The notes: a model not told the origin generated them from the letters alone. A stretch of 64,000 nucleotides of DNA from Streptomyces griseoloalbus (GCA_014650015.1 BMUD01000021.1:62001-126000), one strand, 5' to 3'; numbered from the stretch's first letter, positions 1 through 8,970 are shown. Numbers and translations are program-made.

Positions 1-832
1 CCGCAGAACCCGACGAACCTTCACGAGTGTCGGACTCGTAGTGCAGGAACCGCTCCAACACGTCGACGATCTGGTTCTCGCGCAGTGCGACCTGCTTGGG
101 TTCGCCCCGGGGATGCTGGATGATGTTGACGAACTCCCCGACGACGACCTTCCCCTCGGCCTCGCTGAGGACCAACCGGCCGAAGGACGACAGGGTCTCA
201 CCCTGGACACCGCGCGGGGCCACCGCGACGAGGCTGTAGTCCAGTGCCCTGTCGCTGACGAAGAACCGGAGCGGTTCCAACTGGAAGACCGCCGGCAGGA
301 GCGGACTTCCGTCGCTGCCGTCCTGGAACGCGAACGCGACCGTGCTGCGGCTCGCCTCCTCCGTGCCGCGCAGTACGTGGTTGTTGGTGAGCAGCAGGGA
401 GGGGGACACCATGAAGCCGGTGCCATGCCCGCCTCCCGGCCCGCTGATGGTGATCCGGCCGACCGAGCGGGAGACCTGGACGCCTTTCTCCAGGAACGCG
501 ACGGGGGTGAGGTTGTTGCGCCCGATGAGGCGCTCCAGCCCCAGCACGTCACTGGTGAAGGTCTCCGGGGGCAGCCGGAGGGTGCTTCCCGCGCTGCTGG
601 CGGGTTCCGTCGGCGTCCGCTCGATCGCCCGGACCAGGGCCCAGTCGGCGCCGAGACGTGCCAGCCGTTTCTCGACTCGCTCCGGGGCGTCCGCGTACAG
701 CGGACCACGCGTTTCGAGAACGGATTGGTTCTTCTCCCGCCGTTCGGTTCGGTTCGCATAGCGCGCCGCGGCCATCGTCAGCTGTGACAGATAGTCCGAC
801 TCTCGTTCGGAAGCGAGTTCCGCCGTGGCCAT
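1..832 (-). CDS. Trypsin-like/V8-like serine protease, partial (C-terminus beyond window edge)
   Basis: Open minus-strand frame running off the left edge; 277 codons are visible. The ATG at 832 is preceded by a perfect AGGAGG about 6 bases upstream, which fixes the start. After about 110 N-terminal residues comes a chymotrypsin-fold core: GTGFMVSPSLLLTNNHVL carries the catalytic His, and FVSDRALDYSLVAV carries the likely catalytic Asp. The Ser motif (GxSGSP) is probably just past the edge, because the last visible residues are an acidic loop ending EGSSGS. No signal peptide is seen at this start, so it may be cytoplasmic, like the trypsin-like domains placed ahead of effector domains in actinomycetes. 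It lies about 515 bp downstream of the peroxidase operon on the same strand. Protease fold is fairly sure; substrate and any C-terminal domain unknown. Confidence 0.75.
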   Translation of the reverse strand, partial: MATAELASERESDYLSQLTMAAARYANRTERREKNQSVLETRGPLYADAPERVEKRLARLGADWALVRAIERTPTEPASSAGSTLRLPPETFTSDVLGLERLIGRNNLTPVAFLEKGVQVSRSVGRITISGPGGGHGTGFMVSPSLLLTNNHVLRGTEEASRSTVAFAFQDGSDGSPLLPAVFQLEPLRFFVSDRALDYSLVAVAPRGVQGETLSSFGRLVLSEAEGKVVVGEFVNIIQHPRGEPKQVALRENQIVDVLERFLHYESDTREGSSGSA

Positions 833-1347
833 GATCCGCCTCCTGGCCTGATCTGATTGTGGCGGTGGTGTCTGAGACACGGGTTCTTCTAGGGGGCAGG
901 CGGACGGTGCCCGGGTGAAGGCGTCGGCTCTGCCGGGGACGCGCGCGGATGATGTACGGCGCGCTGCTGTCCGTAAAGTGCTCTCCGCTACCGATGTTTG
1001 CAGACAGGCGGATGTATGGCAAAGGCGGGGGGACCGCCATGTTGTGGTGGAGTTCGCCCGGTCGAAGCAGCTCCACAGCCGACACCCGGAGACGTGGGCA
1101 GATATCGTCGAATCCGCCGGAGCGGGGAATATGCTACCCCGGACTCCTTGGAATGGGAATCGTGGCCAAGCTGTTCGACGTCGTCAATCTGACGACGCTG
1201 TATGCCTGGGGTATCGCGAGGCCCCTGGTGCTCGTGCCCGCAGCGATCGACGGGGCATTCGCGATCGCTTTCATGAGGTTCTGGATGCTGAGCGGGCCGC
1301 TGACGAAATTGCGAGGCAGCTCAGCATCCGACGGGCACCGGGCGTAA
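833..1347. other. Intergenic region with a doubtful small plus-strand ORF
   Basis: About 515 bp between the protease start and the end of the haem peroxidase gene. It should hold the protease promoter. A plus-strand frame stops at 1347 and could start at the ATG at 1153. The predicted peptide from there is hydrophobic and could be a small membrane protein, but no good ribosome binding site precedes it and the upstream part of the frame reads as non-coding. I do not call it as a gene. Confidence 0.3.
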
Positions 1348-3207
1348 TCACCGTGCGGGCGAGGACACCTTCCAGGGAGCGAACGCGTTGTTCACCGACT
1401 TCATGGACGAACGCAGCTGGGGGAAGTGCCGCAGCAGCACGCTGGCCATGCTGTTGTTCTCGATCCAGTCCAGTCCGGTCTGCGTGTACACCTGAGGTGT
1501 GTAGTCCTTGGTGAGGAAACGGTCGCTGTTGAGCCGGCGGGACGCCATGAGGACGAAGATCCGGAAGGCCGTGTCGCTGAAGGCGAAACCCTTCGGCCGG
1601 GGTTCGGCGAACATGCCCACCATGAGGTCGACGCGTTCGATGTCGCCCTCGTACACCCGACGCAGCTCATCGGCCCAGACCGGGTCGTCCGTGAGCGATT
1701 CGAAATCCTTCGCCGGAGGAAGATGCAGCAGGCGCCTGAATTCGTTGTACCGCGGCACGCCGAGTTCCCGGATCCGCAGGATGTCGACCGCCCCGAGATC
1801 CGTGAGCTTGCCGTCGGGGCGCTGGAACTCCTGCAGGAACTTCGGGTAGTTGTGCAGGGTCACCAGGCCCGGATGCGAAGTGCCGAAAGAGTAGAACAGA
1901 TCCGGCAGGGTGTGCTTGCCGAGGATCTCGTAGGCATGCCGCCCGGCCAGATCGCGGAACGTCGCCTCCTGCAGGAGGGAGTTGTCCGCGACCGAGCGGA
2001 AGCTCCAGTCGTCGGGGACCAGGGGATGCATCCGGTAGACGGCCACGAACTCCTCGGTCAGGGAGAAGGGGACGCCGAAGTGGTCGGTACGCCCACCCAC
2101 GATACCGCTGAGCACCTCGCTCGAACTGATCCGGCCGAACAGCCGGTGCACTCGCTCACCGAGCACGCCGAACCAGTTGACGCGCATGCCGGTGACCATC
2201 GTCGGATGGCTGATGACCGCCGGAGTCCATTCGACGGTGTGGATCTTGGCGATGAGGGCCGCCGTGATCAGGCGCGCCCGCTGGAAGATCTCCTCGTCCG
2301 ACCAGCCGGGGTATTCGCCGCGCAGCCTGTCGCAGATGGCGTTGTGCTCCAGGATGAACAGGGTGTGCATCATGGCGAGGCCCACCCAGAACCCGGGCAC
2401 GCTCGCCGGGTCCCGTTCCGGGTCGTCCGAGAACAGTGATCCGTTTCGGGGGACCTTGAGTTTGCCGTCCTCGCCCGTGCGCAGCTGTCGCTGGGCGGCC
2501 AGGTCGTCGCCGTAGAGCTGGGACGCGTCCCACCAGTGCGATTTCTCGTTGATGAACGTCGGCGGCAGCCCGTCGTCACCGTCCGGGCGGGTCGGGTCGG
2601 CGAGCGTCCGCGGCACGAGCATCGGCCGGACGGGCCACGGGTCGTCGTCGGCCAGCTGGATGTGCCAGGAGCGGTCCACCATGCCCTGCCCATGGCTGAC
2701 CCAGTCCCGGATCATGAACTGCAACCATGCCGCGACCAGGGCGTTGACGGATTCCGCGGGGACGAACTCATGCCTCGTGAGGACGGCGCGACTCACCTCA
2801 CGAGGGCTCGGGGTCATGATCTGCGGCTCGGTTTCGGGGAAGCTCCGCTCCGGTGGGGCATTGCGGCCGAAGCGCGAACCGGTCATACCCATACGAGGGT
2901 TCGCCAGGTCGTTGTACGTGCCGTCGGCTGTGCGCTCGGTGAGGTGCCGCGGTTCCGGCGGCCCGATCGGCGGCAGGTTCCGTGCCGGGTAGGTGCTGGT
3001 GTCGAAGAGGTTCCTCCGGCGCAGGTTGTCACGGAGACCGATGAGGGTCAGCATGCCGAGCGCCTTCGGCAGGTTCTGCCAGCCGATCTTGTGGTCGACA
3101 GCCAGCGCCAACTCGTTGTGCAACTGAACGAACCAGGACGCGGTTCCGGTCTTGTCGGCGCTTCGCGGTGTCGTGCGGCCCGCTGAGCCGTTGTGAGCTC
3201 TGCCCAT
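1348..3207 (-). CDS. Animal-type haem peroxidase / alpha-dioxygenase-like protein with atypical distal site
   Basis: 619 aa, ATG at 3207 with GGAAGGA upstream. The protein matches the peroxidase-cyclooxygenase (An_peroxidase) superfamily, closest in motif style to fatty-acid alpha-dioxygenases and PGHS: QLYG near residues 230-240, AKIHTVEWTPAVI near 320, and EFVAVYRMHPLVPD with proximal haem His394 and a Tyr at 391 in the position of the radical tyrosine of PGHS (Tyr385). The distal motif, usually Q-x3-H, reads QFMIRDW here, so Arg167 sits where the distal His is expected. No signal peptide. It is the last gene of a six-gene operon with DyP and catalase-like genes, 46 bp after the small membrane protein gene. 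A lipid or fatty-acid oxygenase/peroxidase role is inferred; activity is uncertain because of the distal substitution. Confidence 0.85.
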   Translation of the reverse strand: MGRAHNGSAGRTTPRSADKTGTASWFVQLHNELALAVDHKIGWQNLPKALGMLTLIGLRDNLRRRNLFDTSTYPARNLPPIGPPEPRHLTERTADGTYNDLANPRMGMTGSRFGRNAPPERSFPETEPQIMTPSPREVSRAVLTRHEFVPAESVNALVAAWLQFMIRDWVSHGQGMVDRSWHIQLADDDPWPVRPMLVPRTLADPTRPDGDDGLPPTFINEKSHWWDASQLYGDDLAAQRQLRTGEDGKLKVPRNGSLFSDDPERDPASVPGFWVGLAMMHTLFILEHNAICDRLRGEYPGWSDEEIFQRARLITAALIAKIHTVEWTPAVISHPTMVTGMRVNWFGVLGERVHRLFGRISSSEVLSGIVGGRTDHFGVPFSLTEEFVAVYRMHPLVPDDWSFRSVADNSLLQEATFRDLAGRHAYEILGKHTLPDLFYSFGTSHPGLVTLHNYPKFLQEFQRPDGKLTDLGAVDILRIRELGVPRYNEFRRLLHLPPAKDFESLTDDPVWADELRRVYEGDIERVDLMVGMFAEPRPKGFAFSDTAFRIFVLMASRRLNSDRFLTKDYTPQVYTQTGLDWIENNSMASVLLRHFPQLRSSMKSVNNAFAPWKVSSPAR

Positions 3208-3253
3208 CGTGGAATTCCTTCCGGCGTTCGATGCGGGTCTTCTGGAGGCATGG

Positions 3254-3649
3254 TCAGCGTGTGGCCGGACGGACGCGGTTTCGCCGCTGGGCCAGAAAGG
3301 TGAGGGCGACGTTGACCGTCGAGATCACCGTGGCGGCCATCGCCGGCCGTCGGGCAAGCGTCCCTTCCTGCCCGGCCCAGGCGGCTGACATCGCATCGCT
3401 CGTATGGATGAGCGTGCCGACGCGCAGTGCCCGGTCGAGCTCGTCCGGGTCCTTGGGGCAGAGCAGCTCGGCACCCAGGACCACGGTTCGCACACCGAAC
3501 ATCCGCAGCACGTAGATCAACGCGGGCCGGCTGGGATCCGCCCCCAGTCGCCGGGCCACCACCTGGGGGGCCAGGAGTGCCGCCACGCCGTTCACCAGCC
3601 GGATTCCGGCGAGGCTGTATCGCGCGACTGTGTACCGGTCCATGGTCAT
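3254..3649 (-). CDS. Small integral membrane protein, DUF4267-like
   Basis: 131 aa. About four hydrophobic segments are visible (around residues 12-27, 43-62, 83-92 and 103-118), with GVRTVVLG in the second, a pattern shared with DUF4267-type four-helix membrane proteins. Two in-frame ATGs lie at 3649 and 3643; an AAAAGG precedes them and I take the first. It sits between the catalase-like gene (92 bp) and the haem peroxidase gene (46 bp), so it is probably co-transcribed and may anchor or shield the peroxidases at the membrane. No catalytic motif; function unknown. Confidence 0.7.
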   Translation of the reverse strand: MTMDRYTVARYSLAGIRLVNGVAALLAPQVVARRLGADPSRPALIYVLRMFGVRTVVLGAELLCPKDPDELDRALRVGTLIHTSDAMSAAWAGQEGTLARRPAMAATVISTVNVALTFLAQRRNRVRPATR

Positions 3650-3741
3650 CGCCTTTTCCCAAGGGGTGGTGCATACCGCGTCCGACGCTAGGGCCTGTCC
3701 CGTCGGTTCGCGCGCCGGCTGCTCCGCTTGGCCGAGCCGTG

Positions 3742-4905
3742 TCAGGTGCCGTCACCGGGCGCCTCGCGCGGGGTGCCGTTCATCGATTGACGGAGTTCGG
3801 AGAGCCGGACGTAAATGGTGCGGCGGGCGCGGTTCTGGTTGCCCAGCGGTCGGTGCTCGGGCAGCGCGTGCCAAGGGTTGAAAGACAGCCGGTCGGCAAG
3901 GGCGAACTGTCGCGTCGCGTCGAAATCCTGCCTCGGCAGCCGCAGCGTGGCCACGGGGACGAACGGCGAGAGCCGTTCGGGCCAGAGAACCGAGGCGTTC
4001 TCGATCGGCATCCGATGCGGGTCGGTTTGCAGTTGGACGAGGAAGTCGAAGGTGACGTCGCGTTCCCGCAGCGTCGTGGCCAGGGCCTCCCGCAAGTAGT
4101 CATCCGGCGGGTTCCACGGCGCCCGAGTGCGGGTTCCGTCACGCGGGACCACGGAGTACTGCATGGCCTGGCCCTCACCGAGCAGATACGGCGTACAGCT
4201 CCAGTACCGGGCCTCCAGTGGACTCGAGTGCGTTTTGGCGTACAACCCCTGCATCACCATGTCGCACAGGTGCGGGTCGCGAGGGCCCAGGAAATACAGG
4301 AGAGGGGTCCCGTCGAAGACATGCCGCTGCAGCTTGAGGTTCTCCACGACATCCGGGGTGGTGAAGGTCGGCGCGCTGATGCCCGTGAAGTCCTGCGTGT
4401 TCCCGTCGTCGTCGAGCAGCTTCTCGCCTTCGACACCGAGCAGCTTGACACCGATGCTGAGGACGCCGTTGTCCTTGATGTCGGGCGGCGACAGGGGTCC
4501 CGGTCCGGCGAAGCGGACCCAGGCCCGGAAGGTGGTGGGACGGCTGAAGACACCGTGACGCAGCCGCCCGGGCAAGTCGGCGGACACGGTGAACTCCCCC
4601 CGCACGACCCCGTACGTCTTGGTGTTCCCGGCCCGCTGCGCGCATCCCGGCGCATACTCGCGTGCGGTGAAACGGGCCATCCGGCGTGCGATGTCCTCGG
4701 CGATCCCGGCCTCCTCGGGCCGGACCGTCTCCTCGGCGAGACGAAGGTGTTCGTCGTGGCGGCGGACGTTGATGAGCCATTGCACCAGGGCCTGTACCGG
4801 AGGGCGCAGCAGTCGGTCGAGCAGCGGGCGGATGTAGGGATCGACGCGCCGTTCGAGCTGGACGCACCGCAGGATCGCGTTGTTGACCCGCTGCGCCGCT
4901 GTCAC
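3742..4905 (-). CDS. Catalase-family haem-binding protein (y4iL/SrpA-like)
   Basis: 387 aa, GTG start at 4905 overlapping the stop of the DyP gene by four bases (GTGA), so translation is probably coupled. The fold resembles the catalase-like haem proteins described as y4iL-like: VRGEFTV and FRAWVRFAG in the first third, ENASVLWPE and FVPVATLRLPRQDF in the last third, and a C-terminal FNPWHALPEHRPLGNQNRARR typical of this subfamily. These proteins are shorter than true catalases (about 480-700 aa). Their natural reaction is poorly known; they may act on organic hydroperoxides. Its place next to a DyP and a dioxygenase-like peroxidase fits handling of lipid peroxides. Confidence 0.8.
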   Translation of the reverse strand: MTAAQRVNNAILRCVQLERRVDPYIRPLLDRLLRPPVQALVQWLINVRRHDEHLRLAEETVRPEEAGIAEDIARRMARFTAREYAPGCAQRAGNTKTYGVVRGEFTVSADLPGRLRHGVFSRPTTFRAWVRFAGPGPLSPPDIKDNGVLSIGVKLLGVEGEKLLDDDGNTQDFTGISAPTFTTPDVVENLKLQRHVFDGTPLLYFLGPRDPHLCDMVMQGLYAKTHSSPLEARYWSCTPYLLGEGQAMQYSVVPRDGTRTRAPWNPPDDYLREALATTLRERDVTFDFLVQLQTDPHRMPIENASVLWPERLSPFVPVATLRLPRQDFDATRQFALADRLSFNPWHALPEHRPLGNQNRARRTIYVRLSELRQSMNGTPREAPGDGT

Positions 4906-6329
4906 CGCTGCTCGCCCTTGCCGGTGGCCGCACAGAGGAACCGCAGCGCCCGCAGCCCGGGGAGGAAGAAGTAGGCGCCACCTCGTACGGAGACGAACTG
5001 CGGAAGGCCGACGTGGCGGGTGCGTACGGGCCTTGCCTGTTCGGTGAACGTGGAGCGGTGGTCCCGGTGGGGGGCGACGAGCGGGTCGGGGGAGTCGTAG
5101 AGCCCGTTGAAGTTCGGATTGTTCAACCAGGTGTGCTGAATGAACTCGAACTGGCGTGAGATGTTCGCGTTGAGGCAGAGGAAATGCAGCCCGCGTTCAC
5201 CCCCGCTCCCCGTCCCGCCGTCCGCGTAGGCCCGGCCCCGGCGCAGGATCCGGTGCCGTCTGCCGATCGCGATCGATGCGGCCGATCCGGGCCGGGGGTC
5301 CAGTGAGTCCCGCGGGTTGGCGCGTCGGATGTGGGCCCCGAGAGGGCAGCGCAAGCCGTCCCGATCGGTGGAGAAATAGCCGAAGTCGTTGTCCGTGGCA
5401 AGGGCAGGGTCGTCCTGCCACGGCGCGCGGATCAGCGGTGCGCCGCCGGGCCAGCGCCCCACCATGCGTGCGGCGAGCGCGTCGCGCGCGGCGGGATCGC
5501 CGCTGCCGTCAGGGCGCCTGGTCGCCTCCTCGAGGTAGTCCCAGAACGCGTCGACGTCCTGATGGAGCTGTCGGACAACCAGATAGGTGCCGTTGTACCC
5601 GAGATCCGCGTCAGTGCCACCGGGGCCGCGGGGCAGCAGGCCGGCGGAGTCGTGCGGGGGCGGCAGCAGTGGCCGGTCCGTCAGCAGGCCGTACTCGTTG
5701 GGGTAGCCGAGGACGAACTCCCCGGCCTTGACCACATCGTCACCGGCTGTGCCGTTGGCGCGAGCGGCCGTGGCCTTGGGCAACCCCTCGATGAGCGGTT
5801 GTGAGATGCCGTCCCGGAAGCCGAAGGGTTCGTGATCGGTCAGCTCGTCCGTTCCCAGCCGGACGAGCTCGGTGAGACCACCCGTGGCGAGGACGACCTG
5901 GCGCACACCCGCCTCGAGCCGTCCCAGACCCGCCTCGTCGCGCGCGTACAGCAGGGCGAGAACGTGCACCGGAGGGGTGGCCGGGCCGCCCCAGCGCCAG
6001 TAGCGCGGGGCGTTCTCCCCGGTGTCGCCGAGCAGGCGACTGCGGTTGGGGTCGGTCATCCCCGAGACGAATTCCTCGGGGAAGCCGTCGAGGCCGCGTG
6101 TGTCCAACCCCAGAAGCCGTATGCCGTCCGATGTGAAGGCGAGGTTGATGGCGGTGTCCGAGGGCTCCGCCCGGCCGCTCGTCACCCGGGGGGTCAGCTC
6201 ACCGAGAGCGGTCCGTGCGCTCGTGGGGTCGTTGATCGTGAGCATCAGAAAGCATGCCCGGCGCAGGGTGCTGTAGCCCCGGGGAATGAGGCCCTGCATG
6301 TCGTCGAGTTCCAGAGTCGCCACCGTCAC
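4902..6329 (-). CDS. DyP-type haem peroxidase
   Basis: 475 aa, GTG at 6329 preceded by GGGGAAGGGG, 31 bp after the preceding gene. The DyP signature GxxDG appears as GFRDGISQP around residue 170; the proximal haem His lies in CPLGAHIRRANPRDSL near residue 333; a distal Arg is in RRGRAY near 365. NANISRQFEFIQHTWLNN near 400 is a common DyP C-terminal motif. No Tat signal is seen, so this is a cytosolic DyP and not the secreted EfeB type. DyPs use hydrogen peroxide to oxidise bulky substrates. Stop overlaps the start of the catalase-like gene. Family assignment is secure; substrate unknown. Confidence 0.92.
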   Translation of the reverse strand: MTVATLELDDMQGLIPRGYSTLRRACFLMLTINDPTSARTALGELTPRVTSGRAEPSDTAINLAFTSDGIRLLGLDTRGLDGFPEEFVSGMTDPNRSRLLGDTGENAPRYWRWGGPATPPVHVLALLYARDEAGLGRLEAGVRQVVLATGGLTELVRLGTDELTDHEPFGFRDGISQPLIEGLPKATAARANGTAGDDVVKAGEFVLGYPNEYGLLTDRPLLPPPHDSAGLLPRGPGGTDADLGYNGTYLVVRQLHQDVDAFWDYLEEATRRPDGSGDPAARDALAARMVGRWPGGAPLIRAPWQDDPALATDNDFGYFSTDRDGLRCPLGAHIRRANPRDSLDPRPGSAASIAIGRRHRILRRGRAYADGGTGSGGERGLHFLCLNANISRQFEFIQHTWLNNPNFNGLYDSPDPLVAPHRDHRSTFTEQARPVRTRHVGLPQFVSVRGGAYFFLPGLRALRFLCAATGKGEQR

Positions 6330-6360
6330 GTCCCCTTCCCCCAGTCGTCCTCGGATGTCC

Positions 6361-7632
6361 TCAGAGCAGGGCGAGCCAGGCCTCGGTCTCGGCCGGGCTG
6401 AGCGTGCCGAACAAGCCCGCGCGTATACGGGCGTTGGTACGGAGGTTGTGCGTGGTCAGGGTGTCGTAAGCGGAGTACCAGACCTGGGTCGGCAGCTGAT
6501 GGGCGCGGAGGTAGTGCTTGAACGCCAGCTCGTCCTTGGCGCCGTCCAGCACGAGCCACCGAGTGCGTGGATAGCCCAGCCCGTTGCTGAAGACGGCGTT
6601 GAGGCCCCAGGCGACCTTGTCGATGAAGTCGTCCATGTAGCTTTCCAGGCTGCCGTCGTAGTTGCTCGCGAAGACCACCCGGCGTTTGCCGTCGATGAAC
6701 ATCCAGCGTGCGAAGTGGATGGTCCTGACCCCGGCGAGATCCCCCCGGTTGAAGAAGTGGCGGACTCCGTAGTCCACGACGAACAGGATCGCGGTCAGAG
6801 TGATCCGCCTGAACTGGCCGGGCTTGACCGCGCCGAAGGCGGTGAACGGGTTCTGTACGACGAAGTCCTCGTAGGAAGCGAGCTCGCGCACGTGGGCGCG
6901 GTCCGGACGCTCCCGGCTGGGAATGTCATGGCGCTCGTGCCATCTGACCAGCACGGCCCAGACCGGCAGAGCGACCACGAGGAACGGCAAGATGGCCAGT
7001 CCGGCCAGCGGGACGCCGACGAGATGGGCCGCCTCGCGGATGCGCCGGCGCAGGGCGGGCCTCGCGGGCCGCGAACGCGCCCAAGCCAGGTCCTGGCGGC
7101 CGATGACGTATTCCTGGACGGCGGCGCGTATGCGGGTGGGACTCCTCCCCGACAGTTCGGCGGCGTGCCGGTCGAGGAACTGCTCGATCGCCTCGCGCAG
7201 CCTGGCCTCGTCCAGGATCTGCCGCTGCCCCCTGCCGACGGTATTGACGTAGAAGGCCGCGCACGGCACACGGCGCGACCGCAGCCAAGCGACCCGCTCG
7301 CCGTCCGAAGCACCCTCCGCCGGGTATCCGTCGCAGTATCCGAACACCTTGTCCAGCTCTTCGCCCGCTCCACGCACCAGGTCGGCGAGGTGGGCGGACG
7401 GCGATACGTCCACCTCGCTCATGTAGACGACACCGGCCGGCAGCAACTCGCCGGCGCTGTCGTGCCCCTCCGGAACAAGTACCAACCGTGCGAAATGGAC
7501 TCCCTCTGCTTCGGCGAACCGGAAAACCTCACCCGCCCCCTTCCGGTTGGCTTCGTCGAGCACCTTCCGCACGTCATCGACGTGGGCCGAGGGCACGGTG
7601 GCCAGGACGGTGACTGCCGACTGGTATGGCAT
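6361..7632 (-). CDS. Uncharacterised membrane-associated protein of the peroxidase operon
   Basis: About 423 aa. I prefer the ATG at 7632 because GGGGAGG lies 8 bases upstream; a GTG nine bases earlier (7641) would sit on top of that site. The N-terminal 80 residues read like a small alpha/beta domain (SAVTVLATVPSAHVDDVRKVL). A strongly hydrophobic segment of about 25 residues lies near position 210-235. The C-terminal half contains TIHFARWMFIDGKRRVVFASNYDGS and SYMDDFIDKV, which I recall from uncharacterised actinobacterial proteins. No known catalytic motif. Position just before the DyP suggests a partner, perhaps a membrane-tethered helper. Confidence 0.75.
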   Translation of the reverse strand: MPYQSAVTVLATVPSAHVDDVRKVLDEANRKGAGEVFRFAEAEGVHFARLVLVPEGHDSAGELLPAGVVYMSEVDVSPSAHLADLVRGAGEELDKVFGYCDGYPAEGASDGERVAWLRSRRVPCAAFYVNTVGRGQRQILDEARLREAIEQFLDRHAAELSGRSPTRIRAAVQEYVIGRQDLAWARSRPARPALRRRIREAAHLVGVPLAGLAILPFLVVALPVWAVLVRWHERHDIPSRERPDRAHVRELASYEDFVVQNPFTAFGAVKPGQFRRITLTAILFVVDYGVRHFFNRGDLAGVRTIHFARWMFIDGKRRVVFASNYDGSLESYMDDFIDKVAWGLNAVFSNGLGYPRTRWLVLDGAKDELAFKHYLRAHQLPTQVWYSAYDTLTTHNLRTNARIRAGLFGTLSPAETEAWLALL

Positions 7633-7697
7633 GTCCAGCACCTCCCCCTTCCTCGCGGCTGACGGGCCCTCGCCCGCGGTGTGTCAGGACAAACGTC

Positions 7698-8156
7698 TCA
7701 GGTGTGCGGACCGGCGAAGTGCAGAGAGAAATTCAGGATTTTGCGCTGCCCCCAATAGACGACTCCCAGATAGAGATGAGGGCCGATCTGGCGCAACTCG
7801 TCGCGTATCCAGTGCGCGACGAGCGAGGTGCGGGAATAGTCCAGGACTATGCATTCGCCGCCGCCCAGCCGGCTCTCGTCCCGGTAGACCTGCGCGCGTA
7901 TCGCCCGGATCCCGAAGGGCGTGACCCTGTTGCGGAGTCCGCCGCCGTCACGGTCGAAGACCTTGCCCTGCCATGCGAGGAGACGCGCGAGCGTGGCCGC
8001 TGCCTTGGACACCTTCGCACCGCGCGCCACCAGCACGGTGCCACGTCCCTCACCTCGAGGTGTCTCCCCGGGATGACTGGCGCGGAACAACCGGTCGAGC
8101 TCCGGCCGCGACATGGTCAGCAGCTGGTCGACGTCCGCACCCGTGTCGTGGCTCAT
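7698..8156 (-). CDS. Conserved hypothetical protein, first gene of the peroxidase operon
   Basis: 152 aa from the ATG at 8156, chosen because GGAGG lies 8 bases upstream; a longer in-frame extension to 8264 has no such site. The sequence includes LLTMSRPELDRLFRASHPGE near the start, then LARLLAWQGKVFD, NRVTPFGIRAIRAQVY, GECIVLDYSRTSLVAHWIRDE and a C-terminal HLYLGVVYWGQRK. The repeated aromatic/charged pattern looks like a compact beta-rich binding domain. I do not recognise a function. It opens the operon (56-66 bp ahead of the next gene). Confidence 0.7.
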   Translation of the reverse strand: MSHDTGADVDQLLTMSRPELDRLFRASHPGETPRGEGRGTVLVARGAKVSKAAATLARLLAWQGKVFDRDGGGLRNRVTPFGIRAIRAQVYRDESRLGGGECIVLDYSRTSLVAHWIRDELRQIGPHLYLGVVYWGQRKILNFSLHFAGPHT

Positions 8157-8179
8157 CGCACACCTCCAGGGCGGTCCCA

Positions 8180-8196
8180 GGTGTGACACCATCGTA
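8180..8196 (-). promoter_or_regulatory. Probable promoter and operator of the peroxidase operon
   Basis: On the minus strand a good -10 hexamer TACGAT (8196-8191) is followed by the perfect palindrome GGTGTGACACC (8190-8180) at about the expected transcription start, 24-30 bases before the ATG at 8156. No strong -35 is visible. The palindrome could be a repressor site. Confidence 0.4.
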
Positions 8197-8558
8197 TTTC
8201 GGTTCGCCTCGCCCGGCATCTCAGGGTCACGGCACCAGCTGCCGCAAGGCGGCGCGGGCCTCACGGGCGAACCCGGTTATCACCCAGGGTGCGTCGTGGC
8301 AGGAGAACCGGCGCCCGCCCGTCAGGTGGCGGCCGGTGCCGCAGGACTGTCTGTGTCCCGTCTGCTCCGAGTGCGGCAGGAGGAGGGGCTTGCCGGTGTC
8401 ATCGGGTCTGCCGGTGGGTGGGACGGTGCGTTGGCGATCCGATGATGGACGGCGCGTGTCGAGAACACGGATGCGTCGACCACCATCGCGTGTGATGAAG
8501 CCGCGTGACGGGGGTACCGGCAGGGCAACGCGTGACGGGACGGCTCAGGAGGGCGACG
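8197..8558. other. Intergenic region, no gene recognised
   Basis: About 360 bp between the peroxidase operon promoter and the small membrane protein gene. Frames on both strands give only low-complexity Arg/Pro/Ser-rich translations. Nothing further is seen apart from the AGGAGG ahead of 8559. Confidence 0.4.
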
Positions 8559-8810
8559 GTGGAATCGATAAGTCAGTTGCGACAGCTCAGAGTCCTGTAT
8601 GCGGGCGGTGTGGTTGCCTGGGCTTTCTGCCTGTTGCTGACCCTGCTCCAGGAAAACGGGTCGGTACGGCAGATGATGGTCTTGCTGGGTCTGCTCGCCG
8701 TCTTCCTCGTCCTGCTGCTGTGGTCGTCCTGGTGCCTCTGGGAGGCAGGGACGCGTCGTCCGGCGGACCGGGCCGCGAGCACGGCGAGCGCGCGGCTCGA
8801 GCAGTCGTAG
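8559..8810 (+). CDS. Small two-helix membrane protein, unknown function
   Basis: 83 aa from the GTG at 8559, chosen because AGGAGG lies at 8547-8552; an upstream in-frame GTG (8505) lacks a site. Two hydrophobic segments are visible: YAGGVVAWAFCLLLTLL and MMVLLGLLAVFLVLLLW, separated by a short polar loop, with a charged C-terminal tail. It stands alone between divergent and convergent units. No family recognised. Confidence 0.55.
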   Translation: MESISQLRQLRVLYAGGVVAWAFCLLLTLLQENGSVRQMMVLLGLLAVFLVLLLWSSWCLWEAGTRRPADRAASTASARLEQS

Positions 8811-8893
8811 GCCGTGTATCGAAAGTGGCTCTTTACCTGTGAGCGGCCGGCGAGCGGGAGGCACCCGGCGCTGGCTGTTGATGTCGGGCGAGC

Positions 8894-8918
8894 GTCACCT
8901 GGCTGTAAGTCAGGTGAC
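8894..8918. repeat. Inverted repeat, possible terminator or operator
   Basis: Perfect 8-bp arms GTCACCTG (8894-8901) and CAGGTGAC (8911-8918) with a 9-base spacer, located between the small membrane protein gene and the tail of the TetR remnant. It could end one of these convergent units. Confidence 0.4.
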
Positions 8919-8970
8919 TCGGACCTTCCCGCCCTCCGGAGGCGACCGGAGGACGCGCGCCGGGCGGTGA

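Noticed and set aside
949..1347. Plus-strand ORF of up to 132 codons with a hydrophobic second half
   Set aside because: No ribosome binding site, N-terminal half reads as non-coding; kept only as a remark in the intergenic entry.
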